A stretch of 64,000 nt of DNA from Cristatella mucedo (lineage: Eukaryota > Bryozoa > Phylactolaemata > Cristatellidae). Made by a program: the position numbers and the translations under genes. Location: NCBI GenBank assembly GCA_009760855.2, contig WPIO01000108.1, positions 972,001 through 1,036,000 of the forward strand, in the 5' to 3' direction. Each line of letters starts with the position of its first letter. Position 1 is the first letter of the stretch. The notes under the pieces were generated by a model. It was not told the DNA's origin. It saw only the letters and a program-made list of their open reading frames with translations, and searched no databases. Below are positions 21,028 to 32,639 of this stretch, piece by piece.

Positions 21028-21714
21028 ATAATAATAATAATAATTCACTTGATAAAGCCCCCTCAGAGAACTTAATCTCTCTCTAGGCGCTTTACATTTG
21101 CTGTAAAGTGAAATGCAATTGAATGGCAAGTAAAATCATGCTTGAAAAACAAACGAGATCAATAATATGGTTAGGGGTGACATGCACAGGGTCAGCATGC
21201 AAATGTGGTTAGTGGCAGCATGCACAGTGTCAGCACGCATAAGCACATCAAGGACGAATCACAGGGACCCACTAAATGCTGTCCTAAAGAGGTGTGTTTT
21301 TAGGTTCCTTTTAAATGTGGTCAGGTCAGGGAATGTTTTGATGCAGGTCGGGAGGGAGTTCCAGGCTTTGGGAGCATATGAACTAAATGCACGGTCTCCA
21401 AAGGATTTAAGCATAGTATGAGGTATTGGTAGACTGTTGCATTCCGAGAGGCGGGTGGTATGATGCTTGGCCTGTTGGGGTAGTATATCTGACAGATAGG
21501 CTGGAGCCATAGAATGAAGGGACCTAAAAGTGAGCGACGAAACCTTGAAGTCAATCCGTTGCTTGACTGGTAGCCAGTGCAGGTCGGCGAGAAGTGGAGT
21601 AATGTGGCAACTGTGACGCTCACGACAGACAGGCGTAGCTGCAGAGTTTTGCACAAGCTGCAATCGCCTGATCGCACATGCTGGTAGGTCAGTAAGCAGT
21701 GAGTTGCAGAAGTC
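21028..21714 (-). mobile_element. LINE family A 3' end, with visible empty site
   Basis: A minus-strand element with a TAA-repeat tail at its left end and the C-terminal frame 21663-21259: LVQNSAATPVCRERHSC, LADLHWLPVKQRIDFK, SFGDRAFSSYAPKAWNSLP and TTFKRNLKTHLF. It is 5'-truncated. GATA at 21024-21027 and 21715-21718 flanks it, while the paralogous locus has a single GATA at 27890-27893. Confidence 0.85.
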
Positions 21715-22499
21715 GATATCACATTCTTGCTAAGGTGGCAACGCAGCAAGCAGCAACGCCTAGTTAGCATGAGAGATAAATAAGCAGAAAGGTGAACCGA
21801 CCGGAGGACTGGGATAAGTTGAGGTGACATGGGTTGGCTGGCTTTTTTTCGATGCATCCTCCTAATTTTGACTAATCGCCCAGAGATCGCTCAGACATTG
21901 TCTGAGATCGTTGACACAGATCACTCTAACTTCAGACAAGCTTCGCAGTGAACCGTCACTTACCAGCATTATTTCGAAGGATCTCCTAGCGAACCAACGC
22001 TTCGCGAATCGCTTGATCGCTGATCAAGCCCTTTTGTATCATCTGCGATGCATACGGTGGTCCCTAAGCACTTAGAGGGTTTGTGCAGGGTGTTGGACCG
22101 AATATGGAAGGATTCCTTTTAGCGGTTCAGTCAATAAAACCCCGTCAATTTAGCGAGATCATGAATGCAATACAAAATTCTCCAACAGTTAGCAAACAGG
22201 AGTGTTATCGAGTTCTGCTAGCATAGCTGTTAATGCACCCGTATTAATCGATATCTGTCCCATTCTGGTGCAATTACTGTCGATATTTGTTTCTCGCAAT
22301 ACGTATCCAGCTTCGACTGTGCTACAGTCTAATGCTGGCGCCGGAACTGCGTGCTCCAAGTTTGAGAGCTGACGTATCACTGGGATAGGCTGAATGATCG
22401 TACTGCGCATTTACTACGAGATAACAAGCCGATTGTCCGAAAACTCTGCAAAATCACTCTGCGCACGCAAGAACTAATGGGTCAGAGGTATTACTGCGT

Positions 22500-22625
22500 T
22501 GGTTTGGCCCAGTGATGAGGGTGCTCACCCCGACTGAGGTCAGGATGAATGCACCTTCGATGGCCGAGGTCGTGGGCTCGCGTCCGTGGCATACGTTTAA
22601 CGCCTGAATAGAAATCAAGTTTTTC
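22500..22625 (+). repeat. tRNA-derived SINE (family 2), partial
   Basis: Contains 'gatgagggtgctcaccccg', 'gaggtcgtgggctcgcgtcc' (degenerate B box) and the tail 'cgcctgaatagaaatcaag'. The same family is clearer at 28678-28835 and 54645-54800. Confidence 0.5.
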
Positions 22626-22629
22626 AGGG

Positions 22630-23042
22630 GGAGGGGACGGGGCAGGGACTAGTCGGGTGCAGGTCGTGCTGCTCGCAGGCGGCGGCCACCTGCAGCTGGA
22701 TGACGCGGCTCAGGTCAGCTCCCGTGGCAGACTACACTGGAGGTGCAACAGTGTCCAGCCGAGCGGTGATTGTGAGCGAGACCATGCTGAACGGCAGACA
22801 CTTTCGAGCATCGACGGCACGCCCTTGCTAGGCGAGAGCGAGGCTCTGCAACCCGGCCGCGGATGGACGGACGGACGCATGGACGGACGGATGCACGGAC
22901 ACACGGACGCACGGTCGGACGCACGGACGGACGCACGGACGGACGCACGGACGGACGCCCGTGCCAGGCGAGAGCGAGGCCCTGAAACATGGCTGCTTGC
23001 GAAGCGCATGGTCCAGGGGTAGCTGCTGGATGGACGGCAACA

Positions 23043-23107
<65 letters not shown>

Positions 23108-23115
23108 AATGGTAC

Positions 23116-23141
<26 letters not shown>
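22630..23141. repeat. GC-rich block with GGAC-type tandem repeat and (GA)n
   Basis: The block at 22630-22860 recurs at 29340-29580 ('cacctgcagctggatgacgc'). It is followed by a short tandem repeat of 'acggacggacgc' type at about 22860-22965 and by GA runs at 23047-23103 and 23117-23141. The open frames here, on both strands, are products of the repeat. Confidence 0.75.
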
Positions 23142-23146
<5 letters not shown>

Positions 23147-24884
23147 ATTTCGGCTACTGCACATCTGGTGCTATTTGGTTCTTTTTTATAAGGAGATGAA
23201 TAATAATTAAGATATTAAAGTGCATGCTGCAATAGTGCTTTATTGAGGAGCAAATTAATTTTACGTATAAAACGCTACTCCCGTTCTATTTATGCCAATG
23301 AGTGTTTGTACACTAAGCCGGTTGAAAGCTAACTTGGCCATATGCATGCAACAAAGATTGCAAGTTTCTGATTTTTAATAAAATCAGGTAAGAAAATAGC
23401 TATGAATTAGCAATTAAGAATGGCTGGCTGCAATTCGATATGCCCCAGAAATCGGCATTTGGAGATCACTGTGGGGATATACACTCACTTTTAGGACCCT
23501 TCACTCTCGGGCTCCAGCCGATCAGACCCACCTATCAGAATTACTTCCTCGTCCGAAATCCCCAGATCATCCATCAGTCGAACATCATTCGCACCTGCCT
23601 TTCTGACTCAAATTATTTGGCTATACCTGGTTAGAACCTGTTGGGAAGGCATGCTGGTCGTATTACGAGTCATTTTGGCCAAATGCAAGCAACCATATCG
23701 ACGGCAAATTCTTGCTTAACAGTAGTATGTTCAATCCTGGTGATGTCATCAGGTAACTCAAGTTCAGGCCGAGTAGCAGTCTCACAACTACTCTCAGCAG
23801 ACTGTCGCCACGAACAGTGGTGGAGCGATATTGCAAGATGGGCATGTGTCCCTCGTAGAGAGGGGAAGCGACCCGGGTCACGTTTATTCCCACTCCGCCC
23901 CCACCCCGTTGGCCAGAGCCAATGAAATAACTATGTCTCAAATCCACTCAATGGGATTGCGACTTTGCCTTATAATCTTCCATGAATTGCTACATTAGCT
24001 CCCACGGAAAGGATTTTAATTTCTTGTCCCTACAGATAAAAACCGTTGCTTGGCTAGGCTAAATATTTAATGTGTTAGACATTTCTTGCTTTTGAGTCAG
24101 CCCTTGACTGACCTTCGCCTGTGTCTAATCTCTTGAGACTAGCACGCTTAAGCTTTGTTATAACCTGTTGTTGTTTTTGTAACCGGTACCAGCGCTGACT
24201 TGAGAATCCGCAGATTGAGCATCACTTTGACTCCAAAAATAAGCTATGCGCGTTATTAAGTTATTTTGGCCCTGGCGTCGTAAGTCTTGAGTGCTAAACT
24301 ATGCATAGTGATTAAACGAGGGTAAAGAAAATAACGAGTTTCAGAAATGAATGGGAAAGGGGGTTAAATTTTGCTGATGCGCTCGATTTTGCGGGTTCCG
24401 CTTCTGAAGTCGCAGTTGAAATTGAATGTTAAGCTTCTCAGAATTTCACAATGTAACGATTTTGAAATTTCTTCTTGATACATTTATAGTCGTACAACAA
24501 GGGTACAGCAGTGATGAGCGTCGTAAAAATGAATGGCAAGGTAGGTAATTTCCTTATTTAGGGAAACAGCTGTAATATTCGACAATGAAAGTCGTGGAAT
24601 GCACATACTAGAGAGCTTCCAATGGTCATTCAAATAGCGGCCACGACATTCTAGCAGCTTGAGATCTGTGTAATACGACCCGCTTGTACAGTCGTCCGGG
24701 CGCTTTCGCTTAGACCGCCCGAGCTACCGTATCGGAAACCTGCCAAGTTTCTGTAAAGGGACTACTGCATTTGCGCTGCTGTGCTTTGCATTTTACAGCT
24801 TCATTAAATGTCTGCGAATCGATACGAGACTTGATATTTAAAGTCAGCATGTCTTAAAATGCATAATAATAATGCGTTTGGTAT

Positions 24885-27050
24885 AGCATCCTTAAAGAAC
24901 TCAATCTCTTTCTAGGCACTTTACATTTGCAACAGAAGAAGCATAATTGAATGATTAGTGGTAGCATGCTCAATAATTAATCAGGAATAGTATGATTAGG
25001 GGTGACATGCACAGAGTCAGGATGCAAGTTTGGTTAGTGGCAGCATTGACAATATTACCAAGCATAAGCATGCATAAGCACCTAAAGGACGAATCACAGG
25101 GACCCACTAAATTCTGTCATAAATAGATGCGATTTTAGTTTCTTTTTTAAATGTGGACAAGTCACGAGATGGCGTGACGAAAGTCGGGAGTGAGTTCCAG
25201 GCTTTGTGAGCATGCTTACTAAAGGCTCAGTCTCCAAAGGATTGGAGATTTTTACGAGGTATAGGTACAGGTTAGATTCCGAAAAACTGGTGGTACGATG
25301 CTTGGCCTGGTGGGGCAGTAGATCTGATAGATAGGCTGGAGCCAAAGAATAAAGAGACCTAAAAGTGAGTGATAAAGCCTGAATGCCGATGCTTTGCTTG
25401 ACTGGGAGCCAGTGCAGGTCGGCATGAAGTTGGGTGATGTGGCAACTGCTACGCTCTTGGCAGACAAACCTAGCTGCAGAGTTTTGCACCAACTGTAAAC
25501 GCCTGAGTGCACTGGCCGGTAGGCCAGCAAGCAGGGTGTTACAGAAGTCAAGACGGGATGTCATAAATGCATGGACCAATTTAGACGTAATACCCCTGTC
25601 TAAACAAGCCGAAATTTTTGCAGTGTTATGTAGCTGAAAGTAGGCAGATTTGACTGTGGAGCTGATGTGATCATCTAATGAAATGTCGCTTTGGAACCTG
25701 ACACCTAGATTTCGTGCAGTTTCAACGGGAGATGTGCTGGCGGATACGACTTTGAACCATAGCCTTTCAAATTTCTGAATCCCGCGTGGTTTGCCAATAA
25801 TAATAGTAAGTTAGTTTTATCTTCATCCTGTTTGAGGACTTTTTCTGCTATCCATATGTGGATGTCAATAATACATGCAGCGAGGCATTTGAGAGAATTG
25901 ACGTGCTCGAAGGCTGGGAAGGATCAATGCAAAGGTACAATTGAGTTTCATCCGCATAGAAGTGAAAGCCTAGATTGAGCATGGCAATCACATCGGCAAG
26001 AGGGATAGCATATATAAACCGTAAAAAGAAGCGGACCAAACAGATCCCTGAGGTCCCTCATATTTCAAGAGGTACCTCTGATGATCTTTGTCCATTCACA
26101 TCAATACTCTGAAATCTCCCACTGTGGTGGGGCCGAATCCGTTGCAATGCACTGCCAGTGATGGCTAGGCGAGATGAGAGGCTTTCAAGAGAACTTGGTG
26201 ACCGATGGTGTCAAAAGCTGCCGAAACATCGAGCAAAACAAGTTGAGATACTCTACCTAAGTCTTCATTCCGAATAGGGTCGTTATAAATCCGGAGCAAT
26301 GCCGATTCTGTGGAGCGATTAGCTCTAAAACAAGACTAGAACTTACTAGCAAGGTTTAAAGTTTCAAAGGATGAGTTCAGCTGGTCTTCCACGATTCGTT
26401 TCAGTGTCTTTGCTAGGAATGGTAGAAGAGAGACTGGGCAAAAGTTGCATCAGTTTTCTAGGTCTAGTGTCGCTTTCTTGAATATTGGCCTGGCTACAAC
26501 CTTCTTGAAAGGTGCTGGGACATGTTCTGAGGCTAATGACATATTAATGACGTTAGCTATGCATGGCAGCACCAGATCAGTGCATTGTAGCAGGACAGTG
26601 GGAACAGGGTCCAGAGGACTAGTTGTCTTCTTCGATTGGGATATGAACTTCTGGACGAGATCACTAGTGACCTCCCTGAATGTAGACACCAAGGTGCTGC
26701 ACGGATCACTGGATTCCAGGGGGAGGGGCGCCATCTTAGAGGGCTATCTTAGGGGGGTCTATCTTAGCGTTGGACTCTGATCTTGTCGAATTTGTTGACA
26801 AAGAAGCTAGACATAAGATCAGCAGGATCATCACAAGTACCACTGGATAAAGAGCTAAACTGGGAGCAATTAGTGAGATGGTCGATGGTCGACGTCAGAA
26901 TTTTCGGATTGTGCATCTGCGATTGAACAGTGCTTTTATAGAAGCAAGAGTTGGCCTTTGCTAGGATCGATTGGTAGTATCTACAGTAGCCAATTGGGTA
27001 GCTGAAACAAAATAAGCTTAAAGATAAAGGTGCCTTCGCCAGCAAAGGCT
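24885..27050 (-). mobile_element. LINE family A, longest copy, degenerate
   Basis: A minus-strand non-LTR retrotransposon of the L2/CR1 type. From 27045 down: linker with YYQSILAKANSCFY and FFVNKFDKIR; the pre-core region (26734-26450) with PLDPVPTVLLQCTDLVLP and PAPFKKVVARPIFKK; motif A LVLLDVSAAFDTIGH with the catalytic Asp present (about 26190-26235); motif C reading YADETQLY (about 25920-25960), so the second Asp is Glu; then SRLDFCNTLLAGLPA and LHWLPVKQSI (25579-25094), 3' UTR and tail near 24890. Several frameshifts and stops separate these parts. The endonuclease is absent. Confidence 0.85.
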
Positions 27051-27059
27051 AGCTACGAC

Positions 27060-28640
27060 AAGCCGGAGAGACTGGGGAAAACGCACAAGAATACTGAATT
27101 CGTCAATCAATTTCTATCTGCCATGCTTAATGGGCTGAAACTCAGTAGGTTCATAATTCTCATTAGGTCATAAGGTCAGGTCAGAACTTTGCTCTTCGTT
27201 GATTCGCTCAGTTTTGGTCGAATGCACCTTCAAAATTCGAAGAAGCTCTGCATGAGATTTTTTTCTGAATTCCAAAGTTCAGCAGAACGAGCGGCGGCAG
27301 CTATTGCAAAATATGTGGCGAAATATAAATGCTATTCAAATACTACATACTATGCTATATTAAATAAAAATGCTATTCAAATCAATCAATCACTCAATGC
27401 TTCCCAACATTTAAATATCAAAGATTTCAATATCAAAAGGTTGAAGAGAGAGTGATCGAGGCAAGAAAACGGGCTTGTTTGCGTCGCAAGGAATTAAGCT
27501 GATGATGAATAGTGCCGCCGTCGTTATGTGGCAGCTGCTGCATGCTGTCTCCGCAGAGTCCGGACATCCAGGACATCATGCAGTAGTCAGTCGCCTTTAC
27601 AACGCCACTGTCTCGCACGTTGTTATAGATGCTACCACTGTTGGTAATACGTGGCGCTCGGCACCCCACCTAGATTAGGGTGTCCCACACTGACCCCCTC
27701 ATCATCTACCCAACTGCCTATACGCTTTCTGGTAAACGTCCAGGTGCCTCGATTGCCTGAGCCAGAGGCGGGCATTTAGAGAGAACGCTTCCTAATTTAT
27801 TTCGTTTGGCAGCAAGTCTTCTTATCTTTCGCTATAATCAAGGTTTCAAGCAAGCTCTCTATAACTAAAATTCTAATGCGCCGAAACGAGATATCACAGT
27901 CTTGCTAAGGTGGCAATGCAGCAAGCAGTAACGCGTAGGTAACATGAGAGATAACTAAGCAGAAAGGTGAACCGACCGGAGGACTGGGACAAATTGAGGT
28001 GACACGGATTGCCTCTTCGATGCTAATAAACCATATCCTCCTAATCATGACTAATCGCGCAGAGATCGCTCAGACTTACTTCAGACAGGCTTCCCAGTGA
28101 ACCGTCACTTACCAGCACTATTTTGAAGGATCTCCTGGAGAACTACCGCTTCGTGAATCGCTTGATCATCGATCAAGCCCTTTTGTACCATCAACGACGC
28201 AAACGGTGATCCCTAAGCACTTAGATGGTTTGTACAAGGCGTTAGACATAATATTAAAGAATTCCTTTTAGTGGCTCAATCAATAAAACTCCGTCAATTT
28301 AGAAAGATCATGAATGCAATACAAAATCTCTAACAGTTAGCAAACAGGAATGTTATCGGATTCTATTTGCATGTCTATAAATTCGCCCGTATTAATCGAT
28401 AGCTGTCGCATTCTTATGCAAATGGTATCGACATTCGTTTTTTTCGCAATCTGTTGCACCTTCGATTGTGCCTCAGCCTTGTGCAGGTGCCGGAACTGAA
28501 TGCTCCAAGTTTCTGAACTCACGGGTCACAGAGATAGGCTGAATGATCGTAGCTCACATTTACATTAAGATAACAAGCCGATTGTCCGCAAACTCTACAA
28601 AATCACCCTGTGCAAGCAAGTAGTGAGGGGTCGGAGGTAT
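27060..28640. repeat. Flank block D, copy 2
   Basis: Second copy of block D, without the LINE that splits copy 1. It includes the conserved open frame at 27475-27678 and ends in the same 'gatcatgaatgcaatacaaa' sequence. Confidence 0.7.
27475..27678 (+). other. Conserved short open frame in block D (copy 2)
   Basis: The frame reads GHPGHHAVVSRLYNATVSHV and TTVGNTWRSA. It is very close to the copy at 20646-20894 and alignable with those at 50132-50323 and 52370-52495. No known domain is recognised, and the antisense frame is open too. Confidence 0.3.
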
Positions 28641-28677
28641 TACTGCACTTGTTTGGTGCAGTGATGAAGGTGCATCC

Positions 28678-28835
28678 CAAGCTGGATTGGTCTAGAGGTT
28701 AAGGTGCTCGCCCCGTCCAAGGTCTGACTGAGGTCGTTGGCTCGAGCCCCGAGGCATATGTGAAGCGCCTGAATAGAGATTAAGTTCTCTTGGGGCGCAA
28801 TATAAATGAATTATATTTATCATCCCCGACCGAGG
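28678..28835 (+). repeat. tRNA-derived SINE (family 2)
   Basis: The head 'tggtctagaggttaagg' is a good A box and 'ggctcgagcccc' a good B box. The body ends 'gaagcgcctgaatagagatt' and 'aagttctcttggggcgca', then an AT-rich tail with 'aaatgaattatatt'. Confidence 0.75.
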
Positions 28836-28945
28836 ACAGGATGAATGCACGTTCGAGGACCGAGGTCGTGGGCTCGAACCCGTTGCAAGCGTGAAGCGCC
28901 TGAATAGAGATCAAGTTCTCTTAAGGCGCAAGATACGAATTAATT
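28836..28945 (+). repeat. tRNA-derived SINE (family 2), 5'-truncated
   Basis: A second, adjacent copy in the same orientation. It has 'gggctcgaacccgttgc' (B box) and the tail 'aagcgcctgaatagagatca', but no A box. Confidence 0.65.
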
Positions 28946-29339
28946 ATAATATAAATATATATACATATATTAAATCTTTCAGAGATTTATAGACTTACGA
29001 GAGAGATGCCGAGCACATCAGTTTAATCGAAGAGCTTATCGAAGCATAGCCATGACAGCTACCGACCGAGTGCGTGCCTCAAAGCGAAAAGACCGCCCAA
29101 ACTGGAGCATGGAACTGTTGTGCTGGATGCAATCTTGGATAGATTTCGCGGATTGCCAGACTTTTACCATCTGTGCTTCTTCTGAGCTGACGTTCCAGCA
29201 CTTTACAGCGTTACGTTAAGTTACGTTATAGCACCTCTAGCATCTAGCTTCTTTCGTCTAGCGAGCTAGCCTCTAGCGTGTCAGCTTTCAGCGCGACTCA
29301 GCTCGCGTCGGGCGCTCTTTTCCAGATATCGAAGGACAG

Positions 29340-29668
29340 GGAGGGAGTACAACAGCAGTAGCAGCAGTGGCGGAGGGGACGGGGCAGCGACTAGTCGAGC
29401 CGGGTGCAGGTCGTGCAGTTCGAGGGCGGCGGCCACCTGCAGCTGGATGACGCAGCTCAGGTCACATACAGCAGCAGCCTGCACCGGAGGTGCGTCCGTG
29501 TCCATCCGAGCGGCGGCCATGACCAAGATCATGCTTAACGGCAGATGCTTTCGAGCGTCGGCGGCATGCCAGGAGAGAGCGAGGCTCTGAAACGTGGCGG
29601 CTTGGGAAGCGCATGGTCTAGGGGTAGCTGCTGGATGGACGTCGACAGATGAGAGAGAGTGCGAGATG

Positions 29669-29737
<69 letters not shown>

Positions 29738-29835
29738 AGAGAGAGAGTGAGAGCAGAGAGCAGAGAGCATAGAGCAGAGAGAGAGTGAGAGCAGAGAGCA
29801 TAGAGCAGAGAGAAGAGAGAGAGAGAGCAATGAGA
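29340..29835. repeat. GC-rich block plus (GA)n, second copy
   Basis: 29340-29650 matches 22630-23045. It ends in a GA microsatellite at about 29660-29835 with CAGA interruptions. The long minus-strand open frame over 29281-30057 is Leu/Ser repeat translated from the GA tract and is not a gene. Confidence 0.8.
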
Positions 29836-29889
29836 GAGATGGAGAGTCAAAGACAGACAGAGATAGCGACGGACAGAGAAAGAGAAAAT

Positions 29890-30170
29890 AATAATTATTC
29901 TAATAAAATTACAATACACTACAATAGTTGACAGTACCGGAAGCACCTGCTTCATGTCTCTTTGCAGAGCTACGGACAAAGATACATTGTATCGAGCTAG
30001 CTTCATTCGTGGAAAATAGTGTTCCATGTGAGTATACATCGTTTTAGTTGTATTCAATACAGATTTCTCGAGTTTCCATAACGATACATTTAGATTTAAT
30101 TAGTTTTGATGTTAATACAAAGAGCACGAAACGCTTCGTGTCGTGACACCGCTCAGCTTTGCTTTGCCAC
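29890..30170. repeat. Intergenic repeat shared with 55020-55270
   Basis: Shared landmarks with 55020-55270 include 'gaagcat'/'gaagcacctgc', 'aacgatacatttagattta' and 'gagcacgaaacgcttc'. It has no coding content. It is part of the homology between the two intergenic regions. Confidence 0.55.
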
Positions 30171-30186
30171 CAGATGGACGTCGACA

Positions 30187-30213
30187 GATGAGAGAGAGAG
30201 TGAGAGAGGGCAC

Positions 30214-30281
<68 letters not shown>

Positions 30282-30470
30282 AGACAGAAAGAGACAGAAA
30301 GAGACAGAAAGAGAGAGAGAGAGAGAGCAGAGAGGGAGAGATAGAGAGATAGAGAGAGCAGAGAGGGAGAGAAAGAGAGACAGAGAGAGATATATATATA
30401 TGTATATATAGAGAGAGAGAGGGAGAGAGAGAGAGAAGAGAGTCAGAGACAGAAAGAGACGAAGGAAGAA
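30187..30470. repeat. GA-rich microsatellite
   Basis: A long imperfect GA/GACA repeat with a short TA stretch at 30391-30408. Open frames across it are low-complexity artefacts. Confidence 0.95.
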
Positions 30471-30489
30471 AGAGAAAGTAATAATTATT

Positions 30490-30985
30490 ATAATAATATT
30501 AATAATACACTTAATAAAGCTTTCTGAGAGAATCTTATTCTAGGCGCTTTACATTTGCTGCAAATTAAGAACGATCGAATGGTTAGTGGTAGCAATCTCA
30601 ATAAGCAACAAGAATAGCATGGTTAGTGGTGACATGCACAGAATCAGCATGCAAATATGGTTAGCAGCAGCTTGCACAGTGTCACCACGCCTAAGCACAT
30701 AAAGATCAAATCACAGGGACCCACTAAATACTGTGATTAGTAGGTGCGTTTTCAGTTTCTTTTTAAATGTGGTCAAGTCAGGAGATGGCGTGAGGCAAGG
30801 CACGAGTGAAATCCAGGCTTTGGGAGCAGACGAGCTAAATGCACGGTCTCCAATATATATGAGGTTTGTACGAGGTATACCTAAACAGTTAGATTCCGAA
30901 AAGTGGGTGGTACGATGCTTAACCTGGTGGGCAGTAGACCTGACAGGTAAGCTGGAGCCAAAAAATCAAAGAGTGAGACAGAGAC
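30490..30985 (-). mobile_element. LINE family A 3' end
   Basis: The minus-strand tail 'cacttaataaagctttctga' is followed by the 3' UTR ('cacagggacccactaaatac') and a little of the C-terminal coding region up to about 30985, where GA-rich sequence begins. Confidence 0.75.
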
Positions 30986-31090
30986 AGAGAGAGACAGAGA
31001 GAGACAGTAAGAGACAGTAAGAGACAGAGAGAGATACAGTGATAAACGGAGAGAGAGAGAGAGAGAGCAAGAGAAAGAGGCAGAGAGGAA
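30965..31090. repeat. GACA/GA-rich tract
   Basis: Imperfect 'agagacagaga' repeats between two inverted LINE ends. Confidence 0.85.
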
Positions 31091-31214
31091 GACAGAGACA
31101 GCAACATCGTCGGCCGAGAGCCGACGCTCGCTCTGCCGCTGCGCTTGCTCATCGGCACCAGAAAAAAGAGAAAGAGAGAAAGGCGGAAATGCCTACACCA
31201 GAAGCAGGAAGTCT

Positions 31215-31985
31215 GCCTACTTTTAAAAAAAAGTTCGGTTAGACAAGGATATGGTTGACAGGGATGCTACATCTAAATTGGTCCGTGCGTTTGTCACATC
31301 CCGTCTCGACTTCTGTAACTCGCTGCTTGCTGGTCCACCGGCGTATAAAATCAGGTGCCTACAGCTGGTGCTAAACTCTGCAGCTAGGCTTGTCTGTCGT
31401 GAGCGTCGCTATTGCCACATCACACCACTTCTGGCCGACCTGCACTGGCTACCAGTCGAGCAACGCATTGACTTGATGGCTTTGTTTCTCAGTTTTAGGT
31501 TCCTTTACTCTTGGGCTCCAGCCTAAATGCCAGATTTACTCCCACACCCGGCTAGGCATCGTACCACCCACCCGTCGGAATCTAATATTTTACCTATACC
31601 TCGTAACGAGCCTCAAATATTTTTGGGAGACCGTGCCTTTAGTTCATATTCTTCAAAATCCTGGAACTCACTTCCGACTGGTGTAACGACATCCCCTGAT
31701 TTGACGACATTCAAAAAGGAACTGAAAACGCATCATTTTATCACAGAATTTAGTGGCTGCATGTGTCTTGCCCTGTGCGTGGTTATGCGTGCTGACACTG
31801 TGCACGATGCCACTAACAATATTTGCATGCTGACCCTGTGCATGTCACCTCTAAGTGATGCTTGTAGTTATTGAACGTGCTAAAATTTGACGTTGCTTCA
31901 TGAGCTGCAAATGTAATAGACCAAGAAAGAGATAATGGTCTCTGATGGCGCTATAACAAATGTATTATTATTATTATTATTATAA
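31215..31985 (+). mobile_element. LINE family A, 3' part
   Basis: Plus-strand C-terminal coding region, mostly open: RDATSKLVRAFVTSRLDFC (31258 on), LADLHWLPVEQRIDL, then after a stop at 31525, SESNILPIPRNEP, LGDRAFSSYSSKSWNSLP and DLTTFKKELKTHHF, followed by 3' UTR and an ATT tail. With 30490-30985 it forms an inverted pair. Confidence 0.8.
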
Positions 31986-31999
31986 TTAATTTCCGGCGT

Positions 32000-32560
32000 A
32001 ATGAGTTTTTGGTAGATTTCATAAATAGACCACGGCGTCTTCTACGTAGAAAACGCCTTGGCTACATCCCATAAGCAATATTTTTTCAAGTACTTGCTCT
32101 GAACGCTTTAATATTTCTCAAGTCTACGAACGTCAGCCGTTTCAATTTTGGCCGCGGGCTGTACGTAGCATTAAGGTTTTGATAAGACGGTTAGACGGGA
32201 ACCGGGAGCCAAAAAGAAGAAACGTGTTCTCCGTCACGAGATTTAGTGCTGATTTGGCTCCACCTCCCATATGGTGGCCTAGCTGCCCAATATTACTCAC
32301 TGTTACTGTTTACTCGATGAAACGCTTGTGAGCGAAGAAGCGTCGCGCTTAATTTTGGCCGCGGGCTGTACGTAGCATTCGGGTTTTGATTAGACGGGAA
32401 CCGGGAGCCAAAAAGAAGGAACAACTTTCTCCGTCATTAGAGTCTACCAACTCCTCCCTTAAGGCTCCTCCCTTAAATGTGGTGACGTACGGTGACGTAG
32501 TTGCCCAAATCTAAGGAAAATCAGTCCGAAATTTCTTCACAGATTTATGAGCAGAGTCGC
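32000..32560. repeat. Intergenic repeat with internal direct duplication
   Basis: The segment 32143-32290 is repeated at 32350-32480 ('ggccgcgggctgtacgtagc', 'gggagccaaaaagaag'). Related sequence occurs at 55640-55990 and inverted at about 45030-45150. No coding potential is seen. Confidence 0.6.
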
Positions 32561-32639
32561 TCGCGTAAGCACAGATACACACTGTCACAGCTGCGCTTAG
32601 CACGCACGCACGTACGCTCAGGCGCTTGAGCACCTGTGC

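Larger units (their letters stand above)
17562..22500. repeat. Segmental duplication, copy 1
   Basis: It matches 23142-28660 in order along its length. The start 'cttacatttcggctactgca' and the next 200 bp are nearly identical to 23142 onward. Differences are mostly insertions and deletions: LINE pieces at 18241-18323, 18440-18892 and 21028-21714 are present only here; about 700 bp corresponding to 23880-24600 is missing; and the LINE at 19045-20260 has lost about 0.95 kb relative to its partner. Confidence 0.8.
20270..22500. repeat. Flank block D, copy 1
   Basis: One of four copies of a block of about 1.5-2 kb found in the intergenic regions (others at 27060-28640, 49730-51260 and 51740-54620). 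Landmarks are 'ttcataattctcat', 'cttagttttggtcaag', a conserved open stretch at 20646-20894, and 'atcatgaatgcaatacaaaa'. It is split by a LINE at 21028-21714. Confidence 0.7.
23142..28660. repeat. Segmental duplication, copy 2
   Basis: The partner of 17562-22500. It has the uninterrupted LINE (24885-27050), lacks the three LINE insertions of copy 1, and retains about 700 bp (23880-24600) missing there. The left boundary falls exactly at the end of a GA tract. Confidence 0.8.

Noticed and set aside
22189-22410. Minus-strand frame sharing SINTG and a PVC end with 28337-28522
   Set aside because: The two copies belong to the recent segmental duplication, and the more diverged copies at 50990 and 54380 do not keep the frame.
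29281-30057. 258-codon minus-strand open frame rich in Leu and Ser
   Set aside because: It is the translation of a GA microsatellite plus its flanks. There is no domain, and the reading depends on the repeat.
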